Assembly: GCA_963786945.1 (NCBI GenBank)
Contig: CAWBAO010000004.1
Location: 186,001-250,000, forward strand
Length of the DNA stretch: 64,000 bases
Direction of reading: 5' to 3'
Source of the DNA: JADKCZ01 sp963786945
GTDB lineage: Bacteria; Myxococcota; Myxococcia; Myxococcales; Anaeromyxobacteraceae
Positions 37,351 to 46,234 of this stretch are shown one piece after another. Every line of letters begins with the position of its first letter. The first letter of the stretch is position 1. The translations under genes were made by a program, and so were the position numbers. The notes below the pieces were generated by a model. The model was not told the origin of the DNA. It saw nothing but the letters and a program-made list of their open reading frames with translations, and made no database searches.

Positions 37351-38688
37351 TCACCCCGCGCCGGGGCGGGGCGGCTCGATGACCCAGCGCATGGAGAGGA
37401 CCAGGGCGGCGGCCAGCGCGGCCGGGACGGCCGCGGCCTGGAACAGCTCCTGCGTCGACCAGTGGCGCAGCATGAGCGCGCCGGCCACCAGCGGCCCGAG
37501 GATGGCGCCGAAGCGCCCCACGCCCAGCGCCGCCCCCAGGCCGGTGGTGCGCAGGTCGGTCGGGTACCAGGTCGCCGCCAGGGCGTTGATGCCGGGCTGC
37601 CCGCCGAAGATGCCCCAGCCGGCCAGGAAGGCCGTCGCCACCAGGCCCCAGAGCGGCAGGCCGGGCTGGCCGAACAGGGCCAGGTTGACGGCCGCGGCGG
37701 CGAAGCAGCCGGTCAGCACGCCCACGAAGCCGGCCCGCTGCATGACCAGCCCGAGCACCACCGTCCCGATGGCGCCGCCGGCCTGCACCGCCGTCCCCAC
37801 CAGGGCCGCCGTCGAGGTCTGGTACCCGGCCTCGCGGACCACGGTCGGCAGCCAGCTGGCGACGAAGTAGGCGTTGAGCACGTTGAGGAAGTTCACCGCC
37901 CACAGCAGCAGCGTCCCGGGCGCCCGCCCCCCGCGGAAGAGCTGGGCCAGCGAGATCCCCCGGCCGGCCTCCTCCTCGGCGACGTAGCGGATCTCCTCCC
38001 CGGCCGGCGCCGACCAGCCCACCAGCCGCAGCCACCGGGCGATGCGATCGGGGTGCTGGCCGCGGAGGGCCAGGAACTGCAGCGACTCCGGGAGCAGCAC
38101 GGCCATCGGCACCAGCAGGGCCAGGGGCACCACCCCCCCGGCCAGGAAGAGGGCGCGCCAGCCACGGGCCGGGATCAGCCAGGCGGCGAGGAACCCGGCC
38201 AGCATGGCGCCCACCAGGAAGCCGTTGGTGACGATCATCATGGTGGCGACGCGGCGGCGCCGCGGGCTGTACTCCCCGGTGAGCGCGGTGGCGTTGGGCA
38301 TGATCGCCCCCAGCCCGAGCCCGGAGAGCAGGCGCAGCCCGAGCAGCTCCGGCAGCGATCCGGCCTGCGCCACCAGCAGCGTGAAGACCCCGAAGAGCGC
38401 CGTCGCGCCCAGCAGCACCGGCCGCCGGCCCCAGCGGCCGGCCGCCAGGCCCCCGAGGATCGAGCCGAGGAACAGGCCGAACAACCCGGCGCCGAACACC
38501 GGCGCCAGGTCGGTCTTGGGGATCCCCCACTCCTCGATGAGGGCCGGCGCGGCGTAGCCCAGCACCTGCACGTCGTAGCCGTCCAGCACCAGGACGGCGC
38601 CGAGCACCGCGAAGGCCGCCACCTGGAACCGGCCCAGCCGGCCTCGCTCGACCAGCTCGGCGACGCTCACGGCGCGGGGCGGGCTCAT
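37351..38688 (-). CDS. MFS transporter, aromatic acid:H+ symporter (AAHS)-like
   Basis: The 445-residue protein has twelve predicted helices. The first contains DGYDVQVLGYAAPALIEEWGI, the DGYD signature of the AAHS/PcaK-BenK family. The loop 2-3 motif is GGLAAGRWGRRPVLL, and LPESLQFLALRGQ precedes the central loop. AAHS members import benzoate, protocatechuate and related acids. Its ATG overlaps the stop of the RND gene (ATGA), so it is the last gene of the DUF1302-DUF1329-YCF48-RND operon. Its inclusion hints that the module handles an aromatic or hydrophobic acid, but no catabolic genes are in sight. Confidence 0.85.
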   Translation of the reverse strand: MSPPRAVSVAELVERGRLGRFQVAAFAVLGAVLVLDGYDVQVLGYAAPALIEEWGIPKTDLAPVFGAGLFGLFLGSILGGLAAGRWGRRPVLLGATALFGVFTLLVAQAGSLPELLGLRLLSGLGLGAIMPNATALTGEYSPRRRRVATMMIVTNGFLVGAMLAGFLAAWLIPARGWRALFLAGGVVPLALLVPMAVLLPESLQFLALRGQHPDRIARWLRLVGWSAPAGEEIRYVAEEEAGRGISLAQLFRGGRAPGTLLLWAVNFLNVLNAYFVASWLPTVVREAGYQTSTAALVGTAVQAGGAIGTVVLGLVMQRAGFVGVLTGCFAAAAVNLALFGQPGLPLWGLVATAFLAGWGIFGGQPGINALAATWYPTDLRTTGLGAALGVGRFGAILGPLVAGALMLRHWSTQELFQAAAVPAALAAALVLSMRWVIEPPRPGAG

Positions 38689-41117
38689 GGGGGCCCCTCC
38701 GGGGCCAGCGTCGGCCCGGCCCGGCACGCCGCCGGGCGGGCCCGGACGTCGCCGAGCAGCAGGCGCGACAGCGCCGGGATCAGCACCAGCGCCGCCACCA
38801 TGTTCCCCAGGAACATGAAGGTGAGCGGCCCTCCCATGGCCGACTGCAGGCGGATCGGCGACCAGGACCAGGTGACCACCCCCGCGGCCAGCGTGACCGC
38901 CACCAGCACCACCACCTGGCCGGTGAAGCGCAGCGAGCGGCGGTGGGCCTCGTCCAGCGGCAGCCCGGCCCGCTGGTGCGCCAGCTGCACCGAGAGCAGG
39001 TAGAGGGCGTAGTCGGGGATCCCCACGCCCAGCGCGATGACCGGCAGCGTGGAGAGCGTGATGCCGATGCCCCGCCAGGCCATGTAGGCCTCGCAGAGGA
39101 CGGTGACGCAGGCCACCGGCGCCATCGCCACCACCACGGCCCGCCAGCTCCGCAGCACGGCCAGGCAGAGCAGCACCATGGCGCCGAACACGCCCAGCGT
39201 CATGGGCCACCAGACCCGGCGCAGCTCCATGTTGGTGGCGGCCTGGAGCCCGGCGCTCCCCGCCGCCAGCAGGAAGCGCCGGTCGGGGCCGTCGTGGCGC
39301 CGGGCGAACTCCTCGGCGGTGCGCACCACCTCGTCGAGCGTCGAGGCCCGGTGGTCGCCGAGGGAGGCCACCACCGGCATGACCGAGCAGTCCACGTTGA
39401 AGAGCTCCGGGTTCCGGGTGAGGGCCTGCTGGCCGGCGTTGTTGAGGACCTGCTGGTTCCGCGAGAGGGTGAGCCAGCGCGGGTTGCCCTCGAACGTGCC
39501 GGCGGTGATTTGGCGCACCGCGCCGGCCAGCGACGAGGTGGCCCGCACCCCCTGCAGCTGACCCAGCGTCCAGGCCAGCCGGTCGGCCTCGACCAGCGTG
39601 CGGTGGTCGAGGCAGCCCTCCGGCCCGGTCCGGATCAGGACGGCGAAGGGATCGGAGGTGAGGCCGTGGTGGTCGGCCAGGTAGGCGGCGTCGAGGTTGT
39701 ATCTCGACGAGGGGGCCAGCTCCGGCGCCCCCGGCTCCTGGTCGCCCACCTCGAGCGGCGGGCCGGCCACCACCACGGCCAGCATGGCGGCCGCGGTGAC
39801 CGCCAGCACGGCCACGGCCCAGCGCGGCCGCGTCAGCCGCTCGAGGAGCCCCCAGGCCCGCGCCCCGGCGCCGGGGCGCAGGCTCCGGGCCGCCGCCGCC
39901 GGGCTCACGCCGGTGAAGGAGAGCAGGACCGGGAGCAGGATGAGGTTGGTGAAGACCAGCGCGGCCGAGCCGGCCATGGCGGTGAGGGCCAGCTGCCGGA
40001 CGGCGGGGACGCCGACGAAGAGGAGCGCGGCGAAGCCGACCATGTCGTTGAGCAGCGCCGTCAGCCCCGCCAGGAAGAGGCGGCGGAAGGTGTAGCGCGC
40101 CGCCACCAGCCGGTGGGTCCCGCGCCCCACGTCCTGCAGGATGCCGTTCATCTTCTGCGCGCCGTGCGAGACGCCCAGGGCGAACACCAGGAACGGGGTG
40201 AGCACCGAGAACGGGTCGAGCGCCAGGCCCAGCGCCGACACCAGCCCCACCTGCCACACCACCGCCAGGGCCGAGCAGGCCACCACCAGCGCCGTGCTCC
40301 GCAGGCAGCGGGTGTGGAGGAAGATGGCCGCGGCGGCGATGGCCGCGGCCAGCGTGAACCAGGACACCACCTGGCGGATGCCGTCGATGAGCGCTCCCAC
40401 CAGCCTGGCGTACCCGGTCACCCGCAGCCGCAGCCCGCCCGGCCCCCCCTCGACGCCGGCCCGCAGCGCCTCCAGCCGGGCCGAGAGCTCGCGGTGGTCG
40501 GGCCCCCGCCCGCTCGCCGGATCGGCGTCGAGCAGGGGCACGAACACCAGGCTCGACCGCGCGTCGTCCGCCACCAGCGAGCCCTCCAGCCCGGCCCGCC
40601 GCACGTTGCGCCGCAGCGCCTCGACGGCGGCGGGCGAGCCGTCCCACTCGTCGGGCATGACCGGCCCGCCCCGGAACCCCTCCTCGGTCACCTCGGTCCA
40701 GCGCACCGCGGGCAGCCAGAGCGACCTCACCCAGGGCCGGTCGACGCCGGGCATGAGCACCAGCTCGTCGGTGACGCGGCGCAGGACCTCCAGGTAGGCC
40801 GGATTGTAGACGTCGCCGCGGGTGGTCTCGAGCACCACGTAGAGCGCGTCGCCCAGGCCGCGCAGCTCCCTGGCGTTCTCGAGGTAGTTGCGCACGAAGG
40901 GGTGGCTGGAGGGGAGCCGCCGCTCGAAGCCCGCGCTCACCTCATGGCGCGCCAGGCCCGCCCCGCCGAGCAGGGCGGTCAGCGCGGCGGCGATGGCCAC
41001 CACCCAGCCGCGGTGCTTGAAGACCAGCCGCTCCAGCCGGCCCCCGGAGTCCTGGTCGAAGCCCGCCAGGCGGGCCACCACCGGCATGGCGTCGAGGGGG
41101 CTGCCGCCGTCGCTCAC
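38685..41117 (-). CDS. RND superfamily exporter (MMPL/HAE3-like)
   Basis: The 810-residue protein has two halves, each with one helix, a periplasmic domain and five more helices. Visible parts are RLVFKHRGWVVAIAAALTALLGGAG, FERRLPSSHPFVRNYLENARELRGLGDALYVVLE, DPFSVLTPFLVFALGVSHGAQKMNGI, TALLNDMVGFAALLFV and TLPVIALGVGIPDYALYLLSVQLAHQR. Acidic residues in helices 4 and 10 fit proton coupling. The start chosen is GTG at 41117 after GGAGGAG, since the upstream TTG at 41141 would run into the YCF48 gene. This RND type recurs with YCF48, DUF1329 and DUF1302 proteins, as here, and is thought to move hydrophobic compounds. Confidence 0.82.
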   Translation of the reverse strand: MSDGGSPLDAMPVVARLAGFDQDSGGRLERLVFKHRGWVVAIAAALTALLGGAGLARHEVSAGFERRLPSSHPFVRNYLENARELRGLGDALYVVLETTRGDVYNPAYLEVLRRVTDELVLMPGVDRPWVRSLWLPAVRWTEVTEEGFRGGPVMPDEWDGSPAAVEALRRNVRRAGLEGSLVADDARSSLVFVPLLDADPASGRGPDHRELSARLEALRAGVEGGPGGLRLRVTGYARLVGALIDGIRQVVSWFTLAAAIAAAAIFLHTRCLRSTALVVACSALAVVWQVGLVSALGLALDPFSVLTPFLVFALGVSHGAQKMNGILQDVGRGTHRLVAARYTFRRLFLAGLTALLNDMVGFAALLFVGVPAVRQLALTAMAGSAALVFTNLILLPVLLSFTGVSPAAAARSLRPGAGARAWGLLERLTRPRWAVAVLAVTAAAMLAVVVAGPPLEVGDQEPGAPELAPSSRYNLDAAYLADHHGLTSDPFAVLIRTGPEGCLDHRTLVEADRLAWTLGQLQGVRATSSLAGAVRQITAGTFEGNPRWLTLSRNQQVLNNAGQQALTRNPELFNVDCSVMPVVASLGDHRASTLDEVVRTAEEFARRHDGPDRRFLLAAGSAGLQAATNMELRRVWWPMTLGVFGAMVLLCLAVLRSWRAVVVAMAPVACVTVLCEAYMAWRGIGITLSTLPVIALGVGIPDYALYLLSVQLAHQRAGLPLDEAHRRSLRFTGQVVVLVAVTLAAGVVTWSWSPIRLQSAMGGPLTFMFLGNMVAALVLIPALSRLLLGDVRARPAACRAGPTLAPEGPP

Positions 41118-41127
41118 GCGCTCCTCC

Positions 41128-42144
41128 TCACTCCCGCCCAAGGGCCACCCGGCGCACGCCCCCGGACCCGACCAGCACCAGCGCGCCCGGACCGGCCGCC
41201 ACCACCCCGGCCGCGGGCCCGCCGCGGCCCTCCGCCATCGGCCCGAACGACCGTCCGTCGTCCCCGCTCACCAGCACCTGCCCCGCGGCGGTCACCAGCG
41301 CCAGCCGCCCGTCGGGCAGGGCCGCCCCGCCGGTGAGCGTCTCCTCGACGCCGGTGGCCACCGGGAGCCAGGTGGCTCCACCGTCGCCGCTGCGGACCGC
41401 CCGGCCCGCCAGCCCGAACGCCACCACCGTCCGGCCGCGGCCGGTGAGGCCGAAGAGGCTGCCGCCCGGCGGGACGTGGAGCGCAGCGAGGCGGCGCCCA
41501 CCCGGGTCGAGCCGGAGCAGCAGCCCCTGCTCCCCGGCGACCAGCAGCTCCCCACCGATCCGGCGCACGGCGTAGAGGTGCAGGGCGCGGGGGTTGTCGG
41601 CCCGGTCGCTCCACGCCAGCCAGGTCCGCCCCCCGTCCTCGGTGCGCAGCACGAGGCCGAAGGCGCCCACGGCGTAGCCGCGGCGCTCGTCGTCGAACCA
41701 GGTGTCGAGCAGGGAGGCCTCGACCTCGCCCACGGAGGGCGGGCGGACCGGACCGGCCGGCGGGGCCCCGAGCCTCCGGCGGTCGAGCTGCCGCGACCAG
41801 CTCCGCCCCCCGTCGGCCGTGGCCAGCACGACGCCGTCGTGGCCGACGGCCCAGCCGCGCTCGGCCGAGGCCAGGTGCACCGCGGTCAGGTCGGTGCCCA
41901 CCGGCACGGCGGCCTGGGTCCAGCGCTCGCCGCCGTCGTCCGACCAGAGCGCCAGCCCGCGCTGCCCGACCGCCACCAGGCGGGTGCCCGCCGCGGCCAC
42001 CGCCGTGAGCGGCGAGCGGGACGCCCGCGCGTCGGTGCCCGCCGGCAGGTCGAGCGGATCGACGAACCGGTCGGCCGCCGGGGCCGGCGCGGCGGCGAGC
42101 GCTGCCGCCACCACCGAGGCCGCCCTGCCGCACCACCACCGCAT
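41128..42144 (-). CDS. YCF48/BNR-repeat periplasmic beta-propeller
   Basis: The 338-residue protein has a signal peptide (MRWWCGRAASVVAAALAAAPAPAA) and about seven BNR-like repeats of the form GWAVGHDGVVLATADGGRSW, RGYAVGAFGLVLRTEDGGRTW and GRAVRSGDGGATW. This matches the YCF48/Hcf136 photosynthesis-assembly fold, which in non-photosynthetic bacteria accompanies RND exporters of the neighbouring type. The start is ATG at 42144 behind GAGGGGGA. It is a likely periplasmic assembly factor or adaptor for the pump. The gap to the RND start is 10 bp. Confidence 0.82.
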   Translation of the reverse strand: MRWWCGRAASVVAAALAAAPAPAADRFVDPLDLPAGTDARASRSPLTAVAAAGTRLVAVGQRGLALWSDDGGERWTQAAVPVGTDLTAVHLASAERGWAVGHDGVVLATADGGRSWSRQLDRRRLGAPPAGPVRPPSVGEVEASLLDTWFDDERRGYAVGAFGLVLRTEDGGRTWLAWSDRADNPRALHLYAVRRIGGELLVAGEQGLLLRLDPGGRRLAALHVPPGGSLFGLTGRGRTVVAFGLAGRAVRSGDGGATWLPVATGVEETLTGGAALPDGRLALVTAAGQVLVSGDDGRSFGPMAEGRGGPAAGVVAAGPGALVLVGSGGVRRVALGRE

Positions 42145-42171
42145 CCGTCCCCCTCGCCGGCCTGCCACGGC

Positions 42172-43520
42172 TCAGCGGACGCCGGCACCGGCCAGGGCGT
42201 CCGGCGACCACTCGCTCTCGGGCTCGCAGGCGGTGTGGCGCAGCCAGCCGGCGGCGCTCGGCCACCCGTTGATGGCGTAGGCGCCCGAGACCAGGTCGTA
42301 GTGCAGGAAGGGATTGGCCCAGGGCGCCGGCAGGTCGTAGCTGGGCGCCATGAACGCCACCCCCACCCGGTAGAGCTGGCCCCGGCTGTCGTACTGGTCG
42401 CTCAGCAGCGCCGCCCAGCTGTCCTCGTCCAGGTAGAAGACCCGCCTGGAGTAGAGGTGCCGCTTGCCCGGCCGCAGCGTGGCCTCGACCACCCAGACCC
42501 GGTGCAGCTCCCAGCGCACCAGGTCCGGCGACAGGAAGTGGGGGCGCAGCAGCTGCTCGGGCGTGGCCTGGTACATGGCCCGGTAGGCGTTGTAGGGGAC
42601 GTACACCTCCCGCTTGCCGACCAGCGTGAAGTCGAAGCGGTCCATCTTGCCGTTGAAGAGCAGGGCGTCGTCGAAGGTCTGGGCGCCGGAGGTGGCCGTG
42701 TTGGGCGTGTCATAGGCCAGGTCGGGGGCGACGCGGACGCGCCGCTGCCCGGGCAGGTACTGCCAGCTGCGGCGGCCCCGCGGCGCCGGGTCCACCGGGT
42801 CGACCAGCATGAGGGCCTCGCCGGCGCGGCGCGGCGGGCCGTCGTAGGAGATGCGGAGCTTGAAGTAGTCGGCCGAGCCGGGCCGCCGCTCGTCCCAGAA
42901 CGGGTACTCCTCCAGCAGGTAGGCGGAGCTGGAGAGGATGGCCCGCCCCGAGGGCTCGACGTACCAGGCGAAGATCCGCCGCCGGTCGCAGACCGCGGTG
43001 AAGCGCACCAGGTGGTTCCACATCGCCTCGCGGCCGGTCCTGGGGATGGGGAACGGGTAGGCGGCGTGGACGCCGGCCAGCGAGATCCCGCCGTTGGTGG
43101 TGTGCGCCGCCATCGCCGACCGCAGCGTGTTCTCCAGCACGAAGCGCGGGAAGGCCACGGTGCGGTGGGTCGGGTAGACGTCGATGCGGAAGTCGGGGTA
43201 GCGCCGCATCATCGCCAGGGTCCCCTCGGTGAGCTTGCCGGCGTGCTGGGCCGCGTTCCTCGCATCGATGGAGAAGAGGGGCCGCTCCTCGGCGAACGGG
43301 TCGGGGCGCGTGCCGCTCCCGGGCCGGTAGGTGGGCGGCGGCGTGGTGAGTCCGCCGGCGTAGGGGGGATGGTGCCGTCGGCGTTGCCCGCCCGCTCCGC
43401 CCCGATCTCGGTGAGGGGGCCTCCGAGCTGGACGCCCTCCTCCCCGGTGAGCCCGGCCCGGGCCGGCGCGCCCAGCGCCAGGCCGGCGAGCGCGACGAGA
43501 ACCAGCGTGGCAGCGCGCAT
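42172..43520 (-). CDS. DUF1329 periplasmic protein (LolB-like fold family), frameshifted
   Basis: The N-terminal part has a signal peptide (MRAATLVLVALAGLALGAPARA) and GLTGEEGVQLGGPLTEIGAERAGNADGTIPP. The rest reads MMRRYPDFRIDVYPTHRTVAFP, GRAILSSSAYLLEEYPFWDERRPG, RRSWQYLPGQRRVRVAPDLAYDTPN and YVPYNAYRAMY, as in DUF1329 proteins. The frame is broken at a run of six G at 43363-43368. Adding one base restores GTIPPYAGGLTTPPPTYRPG. This is a one-base loss in a homopolymer, likely an error. DUF1329 members resemble lipoprotein-carrier folds and sit beside DUF1302 barrels, suggesting a periplasmic shuttle for a lipophilic cargo. Confidence 0.82.
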
Positions 43521-43543
43521 GTGCTCCCCTCCCCAGGCCCCGG

Positions 43544-45379
43544 CTAGAAGGTCCCCTTGGCCGTCAGCGCCACGTGGGCGCGGTTCTTCAGCAGGCCGAG
43601 CATCCCGTTCGCCGAGGTGACGGTGGTGCCATCGTCGGTGGTGGTCCCGAAGAAGTCGACGTACTTGAGATCCACCCGGTAGCGGCTGTCGATGTCCGCG
43701 GCCACGCCGGCGCTCCAGGTCCCGGCGTGTTCGTTCCCGCCCAGCGTCACCGGCGAGTTGCCGGCGATGGTCCAGGAGCCGGCCAGGGGCACGCTCAGGT
43801 CGGTGCGCGGGAGGACCCGGAACCAGGTCGGGGCCAGGCTGGCGCCCGCGGCCACGTGCCCCCGGGTGGCGCAGCCGTCGCGACGGCCCCGGGCCAGCCC
43901 GGCCGACGCCAGGGCCGGGTCGTCGCGGCAGACCCCGTGGCCGAGGGCGTAGAAGCTGTCCTGGTTGTCGCCCACCGTGAGCCAGCGGCTGCCGGTGAGC
44001 TCGACGGCGACGCTGGCGCTCGAGAAGGCGCGGCCCCCGGACACCACCGCCACCGCGTTGAGCAGGCCATGCAGCGTGTCGCCGCGCGCCTGGTAGCTGT
44101 TGCCGACGAGCTGCGGTGCGCCGTGCGGGAAGAGCACGGGGGCGAGCGGCGGCGCCGGCGCCACCGCGAAGCCGGGCGACTGGGCCAGCAGCGGCATGCC
44201 ATGTCGCCAGGAGACCTCGGCCCCCAGGCTGACGCCGAGCACCTGCGTGGCCAGGCTCACGCCGACGAGGTCGATGCCCTCCCCGTAGTACTGCTGGTAC
44301 TTGAGCGGCGATGGGAAGGCCGGGCTGAGCGGCCCGACACCGCCGGGGTTGGCGGTGAGGAACATGGCGGCCTGCTTGTCGGTGTAGCGCCGGTAGTAGA
44401 GGCCGGCGGTGCCGTCCAGCCAGTCCGGCCGCCAGCGCAGGGCCAGGCCCCAGTCGCCCAGGTCATCCGGCCGGCTGACGCCGGCGTTGGCGAGGAAGCC
44501 CTTGCTCACGCAGGTGGGCTGGCGGACCGGATCGAGGCACCGGTAGATGCCGTCCGGGCCGTTGAAGGCGAAGTCGCCGGCGCCGAGGAAGGTCCCGCCC
44601 TCCGGGTAGAGGTTGGACCTCCAGCCCAGGAAGACCTGGGCGGCCAGGGAGAGCTCGGGCAGGAGCTGGGCCTGCGCCGAGACCGCGGGCAGGGGGCGGA
44701 ACAGCTCCTTGGCCTCGACGCCCGGCGTGGCGTACCCCTTCTGCAGGTCGAGCGGCATCTGCGCGGCGCTGACGCCGTGGGTGTTGCCCGCCAGCATGAG
44801 CGACTCGCCCCAGTAGACGGTGTGCTGCCCGGCCTTGACGCTGATCGGGACCGGGCCGAGGTCGAAGGTCGCGAAGGCGAAGGCGTCCAGCAGCTCGCCC
44901 CAGGGACCGAGGTAGCGGTGGCGGGTGTAGGTGGAGAACTCGTTGTCGACGTAGCTGCCGGGGATGCCCGCCGCGGCCAGGGCCGGGCTGCCCGAGGCAA
45001 CGTGATCGCGATAGGCGTCGTCGTACCAGCCCGCGGCGCTGACCCGCCCGCCCCAGCGGCCCCGGTAGACCAGGTCGAGCTCGACGAGCAGGTCGAGGCG
45101 GTTCGCCACCACGCCGTACTGCGGGAAGGAGTACTCGCCGACGGTGAACGCCGGGTTGTTGCCGATCAGCGTGTCGATGGGATCGGTGCGCAGGGCGAGG
45201 TTGTACCGGACCGTGGTGTCGAGCCGGAGGACCAGGTCGGGGTTCCCGGTGGGGATCTCCAGCGCGCGAGCCGGCGCCGCGGGCAGGAGCAGGGCCGCCA
45301 GGAGCGCCCGGACCGCGACCGGCCCGCAGCGCCAGGTCACGCTGGCCTCCCGGGCACCGGCAGCGTCGCGACGGATCAT
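43544..45379 (-). CDS. DUF1302 outer-membrane protein
   Basis: The 611-residue product has a signal peptide (ALLAALLLPAAPARA) and the DUF1302 pattern: LRLDTTVRYNLALRTDP, LVYRGRWGGRVSAAGWYDDAYRDHV, VYWGESLMLAGNTHGVSAAQMPLDLQKGYATPGVEAKELFRPLPAVSAQAQLLPELSLAAQVFLGW and a strand-rich remainder ending in VALTAKGTF with the terminal Phe of outer-membrane barrels. The start is ATG at 45379 after GGAGGGGGG. A GTG at 45340 would also leave a signal peptide. It is the first gene of the five-gene module and probably its outer-membrane channel. Confidence 0.85.
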   Translation of the reverse strand: MIRRDAAGAREASVTWRCGPVAVRALLAALLLPAAPARALEIPTGNPDLVLRLDTTVRYNLALRTDPIDTLIGNNPAFTVGEYSFPQYGVVANRLDLLVELDLVYRGRWGGRVSAAGWYDDAYRDHVASGSPALAAAGIPGSYVDNEFSTYTRHRYLGPWGELLDAFAFATFDLGPVPISVKAGQHTVYWGESLMLAGNTHGVSAAQMPLDLQKGYATPGVEAKELFRPLPAVSAQAQLLPELSLAAQVFLGWRSNLYPEGGTFLGAGDFAFNGPDGIYRCLDPVRQPTCVSKGFLANAGVSRPDDLGDWGLALRWRPDWLDGTAGLYYRRYTDKQAAMFLTANPGGVGPLSPAFPSPLKYQQYYGEGIDLVGVSLATQVLGVSLGAEVSWRHGMPLLAQSPGFAVAPAPPLAPVLFPHGAPQLVGNSYQARGDTLHGLLNAVAVVSGGRAFSSASVAVELTGSRWLTVGDNQDSFYALGHGVCRDDPALASAGLARGRRDGCATRGHVAAGASLAPTWFRVLPRTDLSVPLAGSWTIAGNSPVTLGGNEHAGTWSAGVAADIDSRYRVDLKYVDFFGTTTDDGTTVTSANGMLGLLKNRAHVALTAKGTF

Positions 45380-45503
45380 GGCCCCCTCCGCCGGGCAACC
45401 TAGCGCCATGGAGGTGGCCTGGCTGCCCCCCTCACGTGACCGGCCTTCCACCACGGGTGCGGCCAATCGCCGCGACTCGCCTCGCACCATCCGTCGATGG
45501 AGC

Positions 45504-46094
45504 TCACCGGGTGCGCGGGCGCCACCAGCCCGCCACCCATGCCCCGAGCGCCCGGAAGACCAGGGGGACGGGGCGCATCGCCGGGCGTGGCCGGCCACCC
45601 GGCGACCCGGCGGCCGGCGACCCGGCCACCGCCTCGGCCTCGGCCTCGACGGCAGCGCGGACCTCGGCGGCGAAGTCCTGGAACACCACGTGGGCGAGCC
45701 GCTCCAGCACGCCTCGCCCCAGCTCCACCACGCGCCCCTCGACGTCCACCCGGGCGGCGGCCACCACCTCGGTGGCACCGTCCGGTAGCGGCGCCAGGCA
45801 GCTCTCCAGCGTCAGCCGGGCCGAGTCCGCCCCGATGCGCTCGCGCGCCTGCCCCACGATCCGTACGCACCGCGCCGCCACGTCCGCCTCGGCGATGCGG
45901 ACCCGCCCTCCGTAGGCGAAGGTGAACGGCCCGACCGCCACCCGCAGGCGGCCCTCGAAGGTGCGATCATCTTCGACGCCCAGCAGCTCGCCGCCGGGAA
46001 CGCAGGCCACCACCCGGCGCGGGTCGACGAGGAAGTCCCAGACCGCGCCGACCGGGGCGTCCACCCGGAACCGCTCGTCGATGCGAATGGCCAT
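45504..46094 (-). CDS. CoxG-like SRPBCC-domain protein
   Basis: The 196-residue protein has the CoxG/SRPBCC ligand-binding fold: IRIDERFRVDAPVGAVWDFLVDPRRVVACVPGGELLGVEDDRTFEGRLRVAVGPFTFAYGGRVRIAE. The ending (about 165-196) is a Pro/Arg-rich tail. CoxG anchors and helps mature carbon monoxide dehydrogenase in some bacteria, but CoxG-like proteins are widespread and no Cox structural genes are nearby. It could be in one unit with the DUF1302 module, 124 bp downstream. A hydrophobic-ligand role would fit that module, which is inference. Confidence 0.78.
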   Translation of the reverse strand: MAIRIDERFRVDAPVGAVWDFLVDPRRVVACVPGGELLGVEDDRTFEGRLRVAVGPFTFAYGGRVRIAEADVAARCVRIVGQARERIGADSARLTLESCLAPLPDGATEVVAAARVDVEGRVVELGRGVLERLAHVVFQDFAAEVRAAVEAEAEAVAGSPAAGSPGGRPRPAMRPVPLVFRALGAWVAGWWRPRTR

Positions 46095-46234
46095 GGCGCC
46101 GTCCCCACCTCCGGGCCCAGCTGGCCCCCGGATCCCATGTGAGCAGCTTTGCCGCACTCGCGGCCGGTTGCCGAGGCCCCGTGAGGATGCCACGATACCC
46201 CGCGATTCGACCTTCACGATCCGGCGAGGCAGGC

